Source: Mycobacteroides chelonae (lineage in GTDB: Bacteria > Actinomycetota > Actinomycetes > Mycobacteriales > Mycobacteriaceae). From it: a stretch of 64,000 bases of DNA. The notes under the pieces were generated by a model that was not told the origin of the DNA, did not search any database, and was given only the letters and a program-made list of their open reading frames with translations. The stretch covers positions 682,001-746,000 of the forward strand of contig NZ_CP050145.1 of the NCBI RefSeq assembly GCF_016767715.1, read 5' to 3'. Below, piece by piece: positions 25,953-35,406 of this stretch. The first letter of the stretch is position 1, and each line of letters begins with the position of its first letter. Both the position numbers and the translations under genes were made by a program.

Positions 25953-27092
25953 GTGAACCTCAAGGCCGTGAATCTTAAAAGCACCGGCACCACGATCTTC
26001 GCGGCAGCCGCCGCGGTCGCCTTGACCGCCGGCCTCGCCGCCTGCGGCAGCGACAACACCACGGGAGGCTCCTCCTCGAGCGCATCGGGCGCTGCTTCCG
26101 GCTCGGGTGAGTGTGCGGGCAAGGCCAAGCTGAGCGCCGAGGGTTCGTCGGCCCAGAAGAACGCCTTCGACATCTTCGCCAACGAGTACTCGACCGCGTG
26201 CTCCGGCAAGTCGATCAACTACAACCCCACCGGCTCGGGTAAGGGACGCGATAACTTCATCGCCGGACAGGTCGACATCGGCGGCTCCGACTCGGCGCTG
26301 TCCGAAGAAGAAGCGGGCAAGGCAAAGGAGCGCTGCAGCGGCAACGAGGCGTGGAACCTGCCCGTCGTCTTCGGCCCAATTGCCTTGGCGTACAACCTTC
26401 CCGGTGTCGACAAGCTGGTTCTGAACGCGGACGCGGCCGCCAAGATCTTCACCGGCGCCATCACTACCTGGAACGACCCGGCCATCGCCGCCCTCAACCC
26501 GGGTGTGACGCTGCCGGACACCAAGGTCACCCCCGTGTACCGCAAGGACAAGTCCGGTACCAGTGAGAACTTCGGCAAGTACCTCACCACCGCCGCGCCG
26601 GAGAGCTGGACCAAGGGCAGCAGCGGTACCTGGGAGGGCGGCGCCGGTGAGAGCGCCGAGAAGTCCTCGGGTGTGGCCGAGAAGGTCAAGGCTCTGCCCG
26701 GTGCCATCACCTACGTGGAGAAGGGCTACGCCGACGACCTCAAGATGCCGTACGCCCAGATCGACAGCGGTGCCGGCGCCGTCGCGCTGACCCCGGAGAC
26801 CGCTGCCGCCTCGGTGGAGACCGCCAAGTTCGCGGGCGAGGGCAACGACCTCAAGCTGGACCTGGCCTCGATCTATGGGACCAAGACAGCCGGTGCCTAC
26901 CCGATCGTGCTGGCCACCTACGAGATCGTCTGCTCCAAGGGCTACAAGGACGCTGACGTCGCCGCCGCGGTGAAGTCGTTCCTGACGGTCGCGGTGAACC
27001 AGGGCCAGAAGGGTCTGGCCGATGTCGGCTACGCCCCGCTGCCCACGCAGTTCAAGTCCCGTCTGGAGACGGCCATCAAGGCGCTCTCTTAG
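25953..27092 (+). CDS. pstS: Phosphate-binding lipoprotein PstS
   Basis: 379 aa with GTG start. Lipoprotein signal with lipobox LAAC (Cys31), followed by a flexible Ser/Gly linker and the type II periplasmic binding fold. Typical PstS elements are LSAEGSSAQKNAFDIF, NYNPTGSGKGRDNF, VDIGGSDSAL and YRKDKSGTSENF, which make up the phosphate pocket. It catches inorganic phosphate outside the membrane for PstCAB. A hairpin after the gene probably makes it more abundant than the downstream products. Confidence 0.95.
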   Translation: MNLKAVNLKSTGTTIFAAAAAVALTAGLAACGSDNTTGGSSSSASGAASGSGECAGKAKLSAEGSSAQKNAFDIFANEYSTACSGKSINYNPTGSGKGRDNFIAGQVDIGGSDSALSEEEAGKAKERCSGNEAWNLPVVFGPIALAYNLPGVDKLVLNADAAAKIFTGAITTWNDPAIAALNPGVTLPDTKVTPVYRKDKSGTSENFGKYLTTAAPESWTKGSSGTWEGGAGESAEKSSGVAEKVKALPGAITYVEKGYADDLKMPYAQIDSGAGAVALTPETAAASVETAKFAGEGNDLKLDLASIYGTKTAGAYPIVLATYEIVCSKGYKDADVAAAVKSFLTVAVNQGQKGLADVGYAPLPTQFKSRLETAIKALS

Positions 27093-27101
27093 CAGCTGAT
27101 T

Positions 27102-27141
27102 CGTCCCCACCCGGTGAGCTTGGGTGACCCGGGTGGGGACG
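27102..27141 (+). terminator. Intercistronic hairpin between pstS and pstC
   Basis: CGTCCCCACCCGG (27102-27114) pairs perfectly with CCGGGTGGGGACG (27129-27141) around a 14-nt loop. There is no U-tract, so it is likely a leaky terminator or an mRNA-stabilising structure that lets PstS exceed the channel subunits. Confidence 0.6.
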
Positions 27142-27260
27142 TACCATCAACGACATAGACAGCGAGTTCAATGAGCAGCCAGACCAGCGGGATCGATCCC
27201 GTGGGGGTAGCCCGTCCGGCGGATCTTGACGGATCGGTCTTCGAGGAGAAGCCACAACCC

Positions 27261-28247
27261 ATGAGCGACGAGGGCGACCATCAGCCACCCGCCAAGGCCA
27301 CCAATACGGTCACGAAGACGGTCACCCGTCCCGGCGACCGCATCTTCTCCGGACTCGCCAAGGGGTCAGGTGTATTTGTTGTCGCGCTCATCGGTCTGGT
27401 GGCCGTATTCCTGATCCTGCGTGCCGTGCCGGCGCTGAGTAACGACGACGAGAACTTCTTCCTCTACAACGGGCCATGGCGCACTGACGACACGGCGCAC
27501 ATGCAATTCGGCGTGCTCGATCTGTTCCAGGTCACCGTCTTCGTCTCGGTCTTCGCGCTCTTACTCGCGATGCCGGTGGCTCTGGGCATCGCGATCTACC
27601 TGACCGAGTACGCACCCGCGCGGGTGCGTGGTCCGCTTGCCTACGTCATCGATCTACTGGCCGCGGTGCCGTCCATCGTCTACGGCCTGTGGGGCATCTA
27701 CGTACTGGCTCCGGCGATCGCGCCGGTTGCCCTGTGGCTCAACAGAAATCTCGGATTCATCCCGCTCTTCGCCGATAGCCCCGTGAACATCGGAGGCGGC
27801 GGCAACCTGTTCACCGGCGGCATTGTGCTGGCGGTGATGATCCTGCCGATCATCGCGGCCGTGACGCGCGAGGTCTTCATTCAGACCCCCAAGGGGCAGA
27901 TCGAGGCCGCGCTTGCGCTGGGTGCCACCAAATGGGAAGTGGTGCGCACCACCATCATTCCTTTCGGTACCTCCGGATATATCAGCGGTTCCATGCTGGG
28001 GCTCGGCCGTGCGCTGGGCGAGACTATCGCGCTGATGCTGATCCTGTCGGGCACCTCGGTGGCGTTCGGATGGTCGCTGTTCGACAGCGGAAGCACCTTT
28101 GCAACCCATATCGCTTCCAACGCATCGGAATTCAATAACGAACTAGAGGCCGGAGCATACATCGCGGCGGGGCTGGTGCTGTTCGTGCTGACATTCCTGG
28201 TGAACTCGGCGGCCCGTGCCGTCGTCGGCGGAAAGGGCCGGGCATGA
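27261..28247 (+). CDS. pstC: Phosphate ABC transporter permease PstC
   Basis: 328 aa from the ATG at 27261 (MSDEGDHQPPAKA); an in-frame ATG at 27171 would extend it to 358 aa, but its upstream sequence has no ribosome site, whereas GAGGAG precedes 27261. Six membrane helices, with EAA loop IEAALALGATKWEVVRTTI. Forms the channel with PstA. Its stop overlaps the pstA ATG (ATGA). Confidence 0.9.
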   Translation: MSDEGDHQPPAKATNTVTKTVTRPGDRIFSGLAKGSGVFVVALIGLVAVFLILRAVPALSNDDENFFLYNGPWRTDDTAHMQFGVLDLFQVTVFVSVFALLLAMPVALGIAIYLTEYAPARVRGPLAYVIDLLAAVPSIVYGLWGIYVLAPAIAPVALWLNRNLGFIPLFADSPVNIGGGGNLFTGGIVLAVMILPIIAAVTREVFIQTPKGQIEAALALGATKWEVVRTTIIPFGTSGYISGSMLGLGRALGETIALMLILSGTSVAFGWSLFDSGSTFATHIASNASEFNNELEAGAYIAAGLVLFVLTFLVNSAARAVVGGKGRA

Positions 28248-29152
28248 CCTCGACTCTCGACAGGCCCGTGAAGGAGCCCGCCTTCCATCCGCTCTCGGGC
28301 CGGCGCAAGGCCACCAACGCCCTTGCCACGGTGTTGGTCTCGGCCGCGGTGCTGATCGCGCTGATCCCGCTGGTGTGGGTGCTGTACACGGTGTTCGACC
28401 GTGGATTCACCGCCGTCCTCAGTGCGGACTGGTGGTTCAAATCGCAGAACATGATGACCAACCGGATCGCGGGCGGCGGTGCCTATCACGCCATCGTCGG
28501 CACGCTGTTCCAAGGTCTGTTCTGCGCGATCATCTCGGTGCCCATCGGCATCTTCGTGGCCATCTACCTGGTCGAGTACGGTGCGAACTCCCGGTTGGCC
28601 AAGGTCACCACGTTCATGGTCGACATCCTGACCGGTGTGCCGTCCATCGTCGCCGCGCTCTTCATCTACGCCCTGTGGGTGGCCACGCTCGGGCTGCCGC
28701 GGTCGGGCCTTGCGGTCTCACTGGCCTTGGTGCTGTTGATGATTCCGGTGGTGGTGCGTTCCTCGGAGGAAATGCTCAAGATCGTCCCGAATGATCTGCG
28801 CGAAGCCTCCTTTGCCCTGGGCGTGCCCAAGTGGAAGACCATCGCGCGCATCGTGCTGCCGACGGCACTCTCGGGTGTGGTCACCGGTGTGATGCTGGCG
28901 CTGGCACGCGTCATGGGCGAGACCGCGCCGCTGCTCGTGCTCGTCGGTTACAGCAAGCTGATCAACTACGACATGTTCGGCGGGGAGATGGCCTCACTCC
29001 CGGGCATGATGCTCGATCAGCGCAGTGGTTCGGTGGTGGGTCTTGCCGAGTCCCGGCTCTGGGGCGCTGCCCTCACCCTCATCTTGTTGGTCGCGATTCT
29101 CAACGTGATCGCCAAACTCATTTCGCGTTTCTTCGCGCCCAAAAAGGTCTAG
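28244..29152 (+). CDS. pstA: Phosphate ABC transporter permease PstA
   Basis: 302 aa, six membrane helices, first at residues ~28-50. EAA loop [20 protein letters not shown]; the conserved VEYG and [10 protein letters not shown] blocks are typical of PstA. Partners PstC in the high-affinity phosphate channel. The start is fixed by ATGA overlap with pstC. pstB begins 11 bp downstream, after AGGAAGG. Confidence 0.94.
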   Translation: MTSTLDRPVKEPAFHPLSGRRKATNALATVLVSAAVLIALIPLVWVLYTVFDRGFTAVLSADWWFKSQNMMTNRIAGGGAYHAIVGTLFQGLFCAIISVPIGIFVAIYLVEYGANSRLAKVTTFMVDILTGVPSIVAALFIYALWVATLGLPRSGLAVSLALVLLMIPVVVRSSEEMLKIVPNDLREASFALGVPKWKTIARIVLPTALSGVVTGVMLALARVMGETAPLLVLVGYSKLINYDMFGGEMASLPGMMLDQRSGSVVGLAESRLWGAALTLILLVAILNVIAKLISRFFAPKKV

Positions 29153-29162
29153 GAAGGTAGTC

Positions 29163-29939
29163 ATGGCCAAGCGTCTCGATCTCAAGGACGTCAACATCTA
29201 CTACGGCAAGTTTCATGCCGTTCAGGATGTCGCGCTGTCGGTTCCGCCCCGCAGCGTGACGGCGTTCATCGGCCCGTCCGGTTGCGGCAAGTCGACGGTG
29301 CTGCGCACCCTCAACCGGATGCACGAGGTGACGCCCGGTGCCCGCGTCGAGGGTTCGGTGCTGCTCGATGGAGCCGACATCTACGGTGCCGGGGTTGACC
29401 CGGTGTCGGTGCGTAAGACCATCGGCATGGTGTTTCAACGGCCAAACCCATTCCCCACCATGTCGATTCGCGACAACGTGGTGGCCGGCCTGCGGTTGCA
29501 GGGTGTGCGCAGCAAGAAGACCCTTGACGAGGTCGCTGAGCGTTCGCTGCAGGGCGCCAACCTGTGGAACGAGGTCAAGGACCGTCTCGACCGCCCGGGC
29601 GGCGGGCTCTCCGGCGGTCAGCAGCAGCGTCTGTGCATCGCCAGAGCCATCGCCGTGCAGCCGGACGTGCTGCTGATGGACGAGCCGTGCTCGGCCTTGG
29701 ACCCCATCTCCACGCTGGCCATCGAGGATCTGATCTCCGAGCTCAAGCAGGAGTTCACCATCGTCATCGTCACGCACAACATGCAGCAGGCCGCCCGCGT
29801 CAGTGATCAGACCGCGTTCTTCAACCTGGAGGCCGCAGGCAAGCCGGGCATGCTGGTGGAAATCGACGACACCGAGAAGATCTTCTCCAACCCCAGCCAG
29901 AAGGCCACCGAGGACTACATCTCCGGTCGTTTCGGCTGA
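29163..29939 (+). CDS. pstB: Phosphate ABC transporter ATPase PstB (PhoT)
   Basis: 258 aa. Walker [10 protein letters not shown] (residues ~37-45), Q-loop VFQRPNPFP, signature LSGGQQQR, Walker [13 protein letters not shown] and switch His in VTHNM. PRPNPFP is diagnostic of PstB. It drives phosphate import through PstCA and also transmits phosphate status to PhoU and the sensor kinase. Last gene of the pst operon, followed by a strong inverted repeat. Confidence 0.96.
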   Translation: MAKRLDLKDVNIYYGKFHAVQDVALSVPPRSVTAFIGPSGCGKSTVLRTLNRMHEVTPGARVEGSVLLDGADIYGAGVDPVSVRKTIGMVFQRPNPFPTMSIRDNVVAGLRLQGVRSKKTLDEVAERSLQGANLWNEVKDRLDRPGGGLSGGQQQRLCIARAIAVQPDVLLMDEPCSALDPISTLAIEDLISELKQEFTIVIVTHNMQQAARVSDQTAFFNLEAAGKPGMLVEIDDTEKIFSNPSQKATEDYISGRFG

Positions 29940-29957
29940 TCCAGATCGCACGATTGG

Positions 29958-30019
29958 CGCCGAGTCTGCATCTCACGACGGTTTTGTGCCTCGAAACGTC
30001 GTGAGACGCAGACTCGGCG
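29958..30019. repeat. Long imperfect hairpin after pstB
   Basis: A 23-bp stem with one mismatch: CGCCGAGTCTGC starts the left arm (29958-29980) and its complement GCAGACTCGGCG ends the right arm (29997-30019), around a 16-nt loop. It can end pst transcription. Because the element has no U-tract and resembles short intergenic palindromes scattered in mycobacterial genomes, it may be a repeated mobile-type element rather than a simple terminator. Confidence 0.6.
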
Positions 30020-30053
30020 GAATACCTAGGGCCGTGCCACTGTCTTAGTCGGC

Positions 30054-30980
30054 ATGACAAGGGCAGTGCAGTTCGACCAGTACGGCGACATCGATGTCCT
30101 GCAGGTGCGTGAGGTGCCGCGTCCAGCACCCGGGCCCACGGACGTGCTTGTGCAGGTGCGGGCCGCGGGAATCAACCCCGGTGAGGCGAAGATCCGTACC
30201 GGGATGCTGCACGACCGTTTCCCTGCCACCTTCCCCTCCGGGCAGGGCAGCGACCTGGCGGGTGTCGTGGTGGAGGTCGGCCACAGCGTGGCGCGTTTTG
30301 CACCAGGGGACGAGGTGTTCGGCTATACCGACGATCGGGCCAGTCACGCCGAGCTCGTCGTTGTTCCGGCCAGCCAGCTGGTGACCAAGCCCGAGAGTTT
30401 GTCGTGGGAGGTGGCGGGCAGTCTGTTCGTCGCGGGTACCACCGCCTACGCCGCGGTCGGCTCGGTTGATCTGGCTCCGGGTGACGTGGTTGCCGTCTCT
30501 GGCGCGGCGGGTGGAGTGGGCACCATCGCCGTACAGCTCGCCAAGGCCGCTGGTGCGACCGTGATCGGTATCGCGGGGCCGGGTAACGACGAGTGGCTCA
30601 CCGCGCATGGCGTCATCCCGGTCAACTACGGCGACGGGCTGGCGGACCGCATCAAGGCAGCAGCGCCCGAGGGGCGGGTCGACGCCTTCCTCGACCTCTT
30701 CGGCGGGGGCTACGTGGAGCTGGCGCTCAATGAGCTTGGAGTGGAGCTGCGGCGAATCGACACCATCATCGATTTCGCGGCGATCGAGCGATACGGCGTG
30801 CAAAGTGTGGGAAACGCCGAAGGCGCCTCTGCGCAGGTGCTCGCCGAGCTGGCCGCACTGATTGTCGACGGAAAGCTGGATGTGATTGTCGCGCAGACGT
30901 TCCCGCTGGACGAGGTGCGCAATGCGTACGAACTTCTAGAGCGGCAGCACACCCGGGGAAAGATCGTTTTGGTGCCTTAG
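30054..30980 (+). CDS. NADPH:quinone oxidoreductase, zinc-independent MDR family
   Basis: 308 aa medium-chain reductase. N-terminal GroES-like fold (TRAVQFDQYGDIDVLQVREV), then a Rossmann domain with the NADP loop AVSGAAGGVGTIAVQLAKAAG. The zinc ligands of alcohol dehydrogenases are missing, as in quinone reductases (QOR/zeta-crystallin type). It ends 4 bp before the convergent phoU stop. It may detoxify quinones or reduce enones; the substrate is unknown. Confidence 0.85.
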   Translation: MTRAVQFDQYGDIDVLQVREVPRPAPGPTDVLVQVRAAGINPGEAKIRTGMLHDRFPATFPSGQGSDLAGVVVEVGHSVARFAPGDEVFGYTDDRASHAELVVVPASQLVTKPESLSWEVAGSLFVAGTTAYAAVGSVDLAPGDVVAVSGAAGGVGTIAVQLAKAAGATVIGIAGPGNDEWLTAHGVIPVNYGDGLADRIKAAAPEGRVDAFLDLFGGGYVELALNELGVELRRIDTIIDFAAIERYGVQSVGNAEGASAQVLAELAALIVDGKLDVIVAQTFPLDEVRNAYELLERQHTRGKIVLVP

Positions 30981-30984
30981 CCGC

Positions 30985-31662
30985 TCAGAGCGACGTCAGG
31001 TGGTCGTGGCCCTGTCCCTCGGGCGGCAGGGCGCCGGTTACCTGGAAGATGACCCGGCGGGCGACCTCGACCGCGTGATCGGCGAAGCGCTCGTAGAAGC
31101 GGCCCAGCAGCGTCACGTCGACGGCGGCCGCCACTCCGTGCTTCCACTCGCGGTCCATGAGCACGGTGAACAAATGCCGGTGCAGGTCATCCATCGCATC
31201 GTCTTCCTCGTTGATGCGAGCGGCCTTCTCCGGGTCGCGAGTCAGCAGCACCTCTTGCGCACTGTTACCCAAATCGACCGCGACGCGGCCCATTTCGGCA
31301 AAGTATCCGTTGACCTCTTCGGGCAGTGCGTGCTGCGGATGGCGGCGCCGGGCGATCTTGGCGACGTGCAGCGCCAGAGCGCCCATCCGGTCCACGTCGG
31401 CGACGATCTGGATGCTGCTGACAACCTCGCGGAGGTCTCCGGCCACGGGAGCCTGCAGGGCCAAGATGGCGAAGGCATTCTCCTCGGCGGCGGCGCTCAT
31501 CGCGGTGATCTGCTCGTGGTCGGAGATGACCTGCTCGGCGAGCACGAGATCGGCCTGCAGCAGTGCACGAGTGGCCCGCTCCATGGCGGCTCCGGCCAAC
31601 CCACACATCTCCCCCAGCTGTGCCGATAGTGAGGACAGCTGCTCCTGAAACGCGGTACGCAT
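30985..31662 (-). CDS. phoU: Phosphate regulatory protein PhoU (PhoY-type)
   Basis: 225 aa, made of two three-helix PhoU repeats (about residues 15-105 and 118-205), each with an acidic metal-binding strip ([19 protein letters not shown] and [16 protein letters not shown]). PhoU links PstB to the phosphate sensor kinase and keeps the Pho regulon off in phosphate-rich conditions; the M. tuberculosis counterpart PhoY2 affects persister formation. The ATG at 31662 is the first in frame and begins the conserved [12 protein letters not shown]. Confidence 0.94.
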   Translation of the reverse strand: MRTAFQEQLSSLSAQLGEMCGLAGAAMERATRALLQADLVLAEQVISDHEQITAMSAAAEENAFAILALQAPVAGDLREVVSSIQIVADVDRMGALALHVAKIARRRHPQHALPEEVNGYFAEMGRVAVDLGNSAQEVLLTRDPEKAARINEEDDAMDDLHRHLFTVLMDREWKHGVAAAVDVTLLGRFYERFADHAVEVARRVIFQVTGALPPEGQGHDHLTSL

Positions 31663-31774
31663 GGATCAAGCCTACGGACCCGCCGTCGTTGAGTCATGGC
31701 CCTGGCGTGAACGGCGAGTGAATGCCGCCACAGGTTCCGTGAAAGAAACTGAGATCAGCGTCTAAATAGACGGA

Positions 31775-34078
31775 CTATCCGCAGGTAGCGTCGCCGGCAT
31801 TGACGACCGTCAGGTCCATGGGGAGCTCGGCGGGCGCCATCGCGCCCGAGGACAGCTGTAACGGCACGGTCGAGCCGGCGGCGGGCGGAGCCTGCAAGTT
31901 CGCGGTGGAGGCGTAGTCACTGCCCAGGACCACACGCACGGTGGTTTGCGCGCCGTTGATTCGCTGGAGCTTGGCACCGCCGAAGGAGGCGGCAACGGTC
32001 GCGGCCTGCTGCTCGTGCCCCGGCGAGAAAAAGACTGTGGTGGAGGGCAGGGCGGACGGATAGTCATCGGTAGTGGTGATGCCGAATCCATAGTGGGTCA
32101 ATTGGCTCGCAGCCGACGCTGCCAGGCCCGTTTGGCCCGTGCTGTTGGACACGTGCACATTGATCTCGCTGGGCTCGGTGGTTACCAGATCGACGGGCTC
32201 GCTTGGTGTGGCGGCCGGAGTTGGTGTGGCGGTGGATGTTTCGCCGAGCTCGCTTGCTGCTCCGTGCTCGCTGGACGCCAACGTGGTGTCCTGGGTGGTG
32301 GTGCCGGGCATCGGAACGCGGGTGCCGTCGGGCTGCAGCTCGCCGGGCAGCGGATCGTCATTGATGATGGCGTCGAAGATCTTTCGGATATCCGTGGTGC
32401 GGGGCGTCTCATTGCCTTCGGAATCGGTGCCGTCGGTCGGCACCGTCAGGAAGGTGATTCGGCCGGCCTTCACGTCCTGGAGCGACTGCCCCAGGTCCAC
32501 AAGGTCTTTGGTCCTGATGTTGTCGACGTAGGAGTCGTCGATGAAGGTGTTCACCACGTTGTTGAGCTTGCTCAACGAGAAGAACGTGTTGTGCGAGATC
32601 ATCGAACGCAGCAGGGACGACAGGAACAACTGCTGGCGCTTGATGCGTCCGTAGTCGCCGTTGTATTCGGTGGTGACCTGGCGTGCGCGCACGTACTGCA
32701 GGGCGGTGTGCCCGTCAATCGTTTGGCGCCCAGCGTTTTCCAGCACGGTGCCCAGCTCGTAGTCTTCGATCGGCGTGGGCGTGCACACCTCGACGCCGCC
32801 GAGCGCGTCGACCATCTTGGAGAAGCCGGCGAAGTCCACCCCGAGGAAGCGGTTGATGTTCAACCCCGACATCTTCTGGATGACCTTGACCAGACACTTG
32901 GGTCCGCCGTATGCGAATGCCGAATTGAGTTTGGTTTCGGTGTATGCCTTATCGGGTCCGTAGGACCGGGTGTCCTCGTTCCAGACCTCGCACAGTGTCG
33001 GCTGGATCGCCAGATCACGCGGGAAGGACACCACCGCGACACGCTTACGGTTCGCCGGGATGTTGACCAACATGATGGTGTCCGAGCGGGTGCCCTCGGC
33101 GTCGGAGGTGTCTCCGGCTCCCATGTTGCTATTGGCGCCTGCCCGGGTGTCCACGCCGATGATCAGGAAGTTCTCGTCGCCGTATTGAGCGTTGGGATCG
33201 CGAATATCGTGAGAGTTGGGGTCCAGCGCCTCGACGCGGTTGAGTCGGTTGTTCTTGACGTTGCTCCACTGCCACGCACCGCCGGTCAGCGCCAGGGAGC
33301 ACACCGCGACGACGGCGGCGATGGAGCGTCCGAGGTAGATGGGCCGCCGCGAGCGCTTGGGTTCAGGTTCCCGAACAGAGGCTTCCGGATTGCCCACCCG
33401 GATCGGAATGGCGCGGGTGTCGATGTTGTCGTCCAGATTCGATGCCCGTACGCGGCCCGCGGCGGCCTTGTCATAGAGGGGGGCGTCGTCCGGGTAGTCC
33501 ACAAAGTCGGGGTGTTCATCGGGGTGGTGATCGAGATGGGGCATGTCCTGCGGCACCTGCGGCAGGACATCGGTGTGGCTCTCGTCGGCGATCGGGCCGG
33601 GAGTGGGCTCCTCGGCGCGGTCCTCGTCCTCTGAGCGAGCGTGCCGCCTCGATCGGCGCCCACCGCCAGCACCCTCGCGGGCCAGGAGGTCGGCCACGGA
33701 CAGGGAGTGCGAGCCGGTCTCGTGTGCCGACGGCGCGGTCTCCTCCGGCGCGGGAGTTGGCTTGGCTCCGCTGGGAGCCGGTCGGGGAGGCCGTGCGGCC
33801 TGTCCCGGTGCGGGCCGGGGAGAACGTGACGACGGCTCGGCGCGCAGCGTCTCGCGGACCGACTGCTCGATCTCCAAGCGCCGGGTCCACTCGTCGTCGG
33901 TGGGGTCAGGCAGCGAGTGATTCAGGGCCGGCGGTGGTGTCCACGGTGTGTTGGATCGTTCCGGCGCCACGTCGATGTCAGGATGACTGCCAACGGGCTC
34001 GATGGCGCGTTCCCATGGGGCCGCGCCATATGCGCGTGGTTGGGCAGGAGTGGCGTTGGGGCCATCACCCATGTTCAA
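31775..34078 (-). CDS. LytR-CpsA-Psr family cell-wall ligase (CpsA-like)
   Basis: 767 aa. Residues 1-245 are cytoplasmic, Pro/Arg/Glu-rich and disordered. A single membrane helix (~250-272, GRSIAAVVAVCSLALTGGAW) leads to the extracytoplasmic LCP domain (IIGVDTRAG, VSFPRDLAI, DFAGFSKMVDALGGVEVC, ALQYVRARQV). A C-terminal LytR_C domain follows (INVHVSNSTGQTGLA). LCP enzymes attach arabinogalactan to peptidoglycan. Position equals Rv0822c; the long cytoplasmic tail suggests phosphorylation or scaffold contacts. A second ATG at 34072 is an alternative start. Confidence 0.9.
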   Translation of the reverse strand: MNMGDGPNATPAQPRAYGAAPWERAIEPVGSHPDIDVAPERSNTPWTPPPALNHSLPDPTDDEWTRRLEIEQSVRETLRAEPSSRSPRPAPGQAARPPRPAPSGAKPTPAPEETAPSAHETGSHSLSVADLLAREGAGGGRRSRRHARSEDEDRAEEPTPGPIADESHTDVLPQVPQDMPHLDHHPDEHPDFVDYPDDAPLYDKAAAGRVRASNLDDNIDTRAIPIRVGNPEASVREPEPKRSRRPIYLGRSIAAVVAVCSLALTGGAWQWSNVKNNRLNRVEALDPNSHDIRDPNAQYGDENFLIIGVDTRAGANSNMGAGDTSDAEGTRSDTIMLVNIPANRKRVAVVSFPRDLAIQPTLCEVWNEDTRSYGPDKAYTETKLNSAFAYGGPKCLVKVIQKMSGLNINRFLGVDFAGFSKMVDALGGVEVCTPTPIEDYELGTVLENAGRQTIDGHTALQYVRARQVTTEYNGDYGRIKRQQLFLSSLLRSMISHNTFFSLSKLNNVVNTFIDDSYVDNIRTKDLVDLGQSLQDVKAGRITFLTVPTDGTDSEGNETPRTTDIRKIFDAIINDDPLPGELQPDGTRVPMPGTTTQDTTLASSEHGAASELGETSTATPTPAATPSEPVDLVTTEPSEINVHVSNSTGQTGLAASAASQLTHYGFGITTTDDYPSALPSTTVFFSPGHEQQAATVAASFGGAKLQRINGAQTTVRVVLGSDYASTANLQAPPAAGSTVPLQLSSGAMAPAELPMDLTVVNAGDATCG

Positions 34079-34219
34079 CCTCGCTTAAAACGTCTGGACA
34101 GTTGCAAGTACACGGCACACCGGCAGCACATAGCGCCGTGCCCGGGGCACGGTCGTCGTCACATGCTACTGAGCATTGCCGCAGATCACCATGCCCAGTG
34201 ACCGAGATGTGACCCCACG

Positions 34220-35395
34220 TCACCCGCCAGAGTGCATGACATCGGCGGCCGAGGGAACAGTGCAATCGTCGGGGTCATTGAGCCAGCCATCGGGTAGCGA
34301 CACCTTGCCCGGTGACCCCTGGCGCCCGCGGGGGCCGTTTCCGCCTTCGGGGAAAGGAGCCGTGGCGTCCAGCTGATGGAGAAGGGTGTCCAGCTCGGCG
34401 AGGGTACTGACGAGCGCGAGCGCCCGGCGGAGGTCTCCACCGGCCGGGAAGCCGTGCAGATACCACGCGATGTGCTTGCGCATATCGCGCAACGCCTTGT
34501 TCTCCCCAAAATGGTCGACGAGCAACACCGCATGACGCCGCATGATGTCCGTGACCTGACCGAGATTCGGGGGCTCGGGAATCGTCTGACCGTTGAATAC
34601 GGCACTCAACTCGGCGAAGAGCCAGGGTCGGCCGAGGCAACCGCGACCGATGACAACACCGTCGCAGCCCGTCTGCTCCATCATGACGACCGCATCGGAG
34701 GCATCGAAAATGTCGCCGTTCCCGAGAACGGGGATGGTTGTGACGTGATTCTTGAGTGCAGCGATCTGGTTCCAGTCGGCGGCCCCGGAGTAACGCTGAG
34801 AGGCGGTGCGCGCGTGTAGTGCGACGGCCGCGGCGCCCTCTGCCTCGGCGATGGCTCCGGCATCCAGATGGGTGTGGTGGTCGTCGTCGATGCCGACGCG
34901 GAACTTGACCGTCACCGGTATGTCGGTGCCCTCGGTGGCCCGTACGGCGGCGGAGACGATCTGGCCGAACAGTCGCCGTTTATAGGGAAGCGCGGCGCCT
35001 CCGCCATTTCGGGTGACCTTGGGTACCGGGCAGCCGAAGTTCATATCGATGTGGTCGGCGAGATTCTCGTCGACCACCATCTTGGCGGCGCGGTAGGTCG
35101 TTTCCGGATCCACCGAGTAGAGCTGCAGCGAGCGTGGCGACTCTTCGGGGGAGAAGGTCGTCATGTGCAGGGTGACGGGGTGGCGTTCGGCGAGTGCCCG
35201 TGCGGTCACCATCTCGCAGACATACAGTCCGCTCACGGTGCCGGTGGTGGCCAGCTCGAGCTCCCGGCACAACGTCCGGAACGCCACGTTGGTGACACCC
35301 GCCATCGGCGCCAGTACGACCGGGCTAGGCAATGCCAAAGACCCGATCCGCAGTTCGCGGGATCGGGCCTTCGGGAGGTCGACGGATGCGGTCAC
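34220..35395 (-). CDS. dusB: tRNA-dihydrouridine synthase
   Basis: 391 aa FMN enzyme reducing uridine in the tRNA D-loop. Conserved marks: VLAPMAGVTNVAFR at the start, catalytic Cys in MNFGCPVPKVTRNGGGAAL, and the FMN phosphate loop VVIGRGCLGRPW. The NifR3-type family includes DusB. The ATG at 35395 starts MTASVDLPKAR. It is encoded 11 bp downstream of desA1 on the same strand, as in Rv0823c-Rv0824c, so it may share the desA1 transcript. Confidence 0.94.
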   Translation of the reverse strand: MTASVDLPKARSRELRIGSLALPSPVVLAPMAGVTNVAFRTLCRELELATTGTVSGLYVCEMVTARALAERHPVTLHMTTFSPEESPRSLQLYSVDPETTYRAAKMVVDENLADHIDMNFGCPVPKVTRNGGGAALPYKRRLFGQIVSAAVRATEGTDIPVTVKFRVGIDDDHHTHLDAGAIAEAEGAAAVALHARTASQRYSGAADWNQIAALKNHVTTIPVLGNGDIFDASDAVVMMEQTGCDGVVIGRGCLGRPWLFAELSAVFNGQTIPEPPNLGQVTDIMRRHAVLLVDHFGENKALRDMRKHIAWYLHGFPAGGDLRRALALVSTLAELDTLLHQLDATAPFPEGGNGPRGRQGSPGKVSLPDGWLNDPDDCTVPSAADVMHSGG

Positions 35396-35406
35396 GTGTC
35401 AGTCGA

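Noticed and set aside
32000..33634. Long plus-strand open frame inside the LCP gene
   Set aside because: It mirrors the LCP gene; the LCP protein has all domain motifs while the plus-strand product has none.
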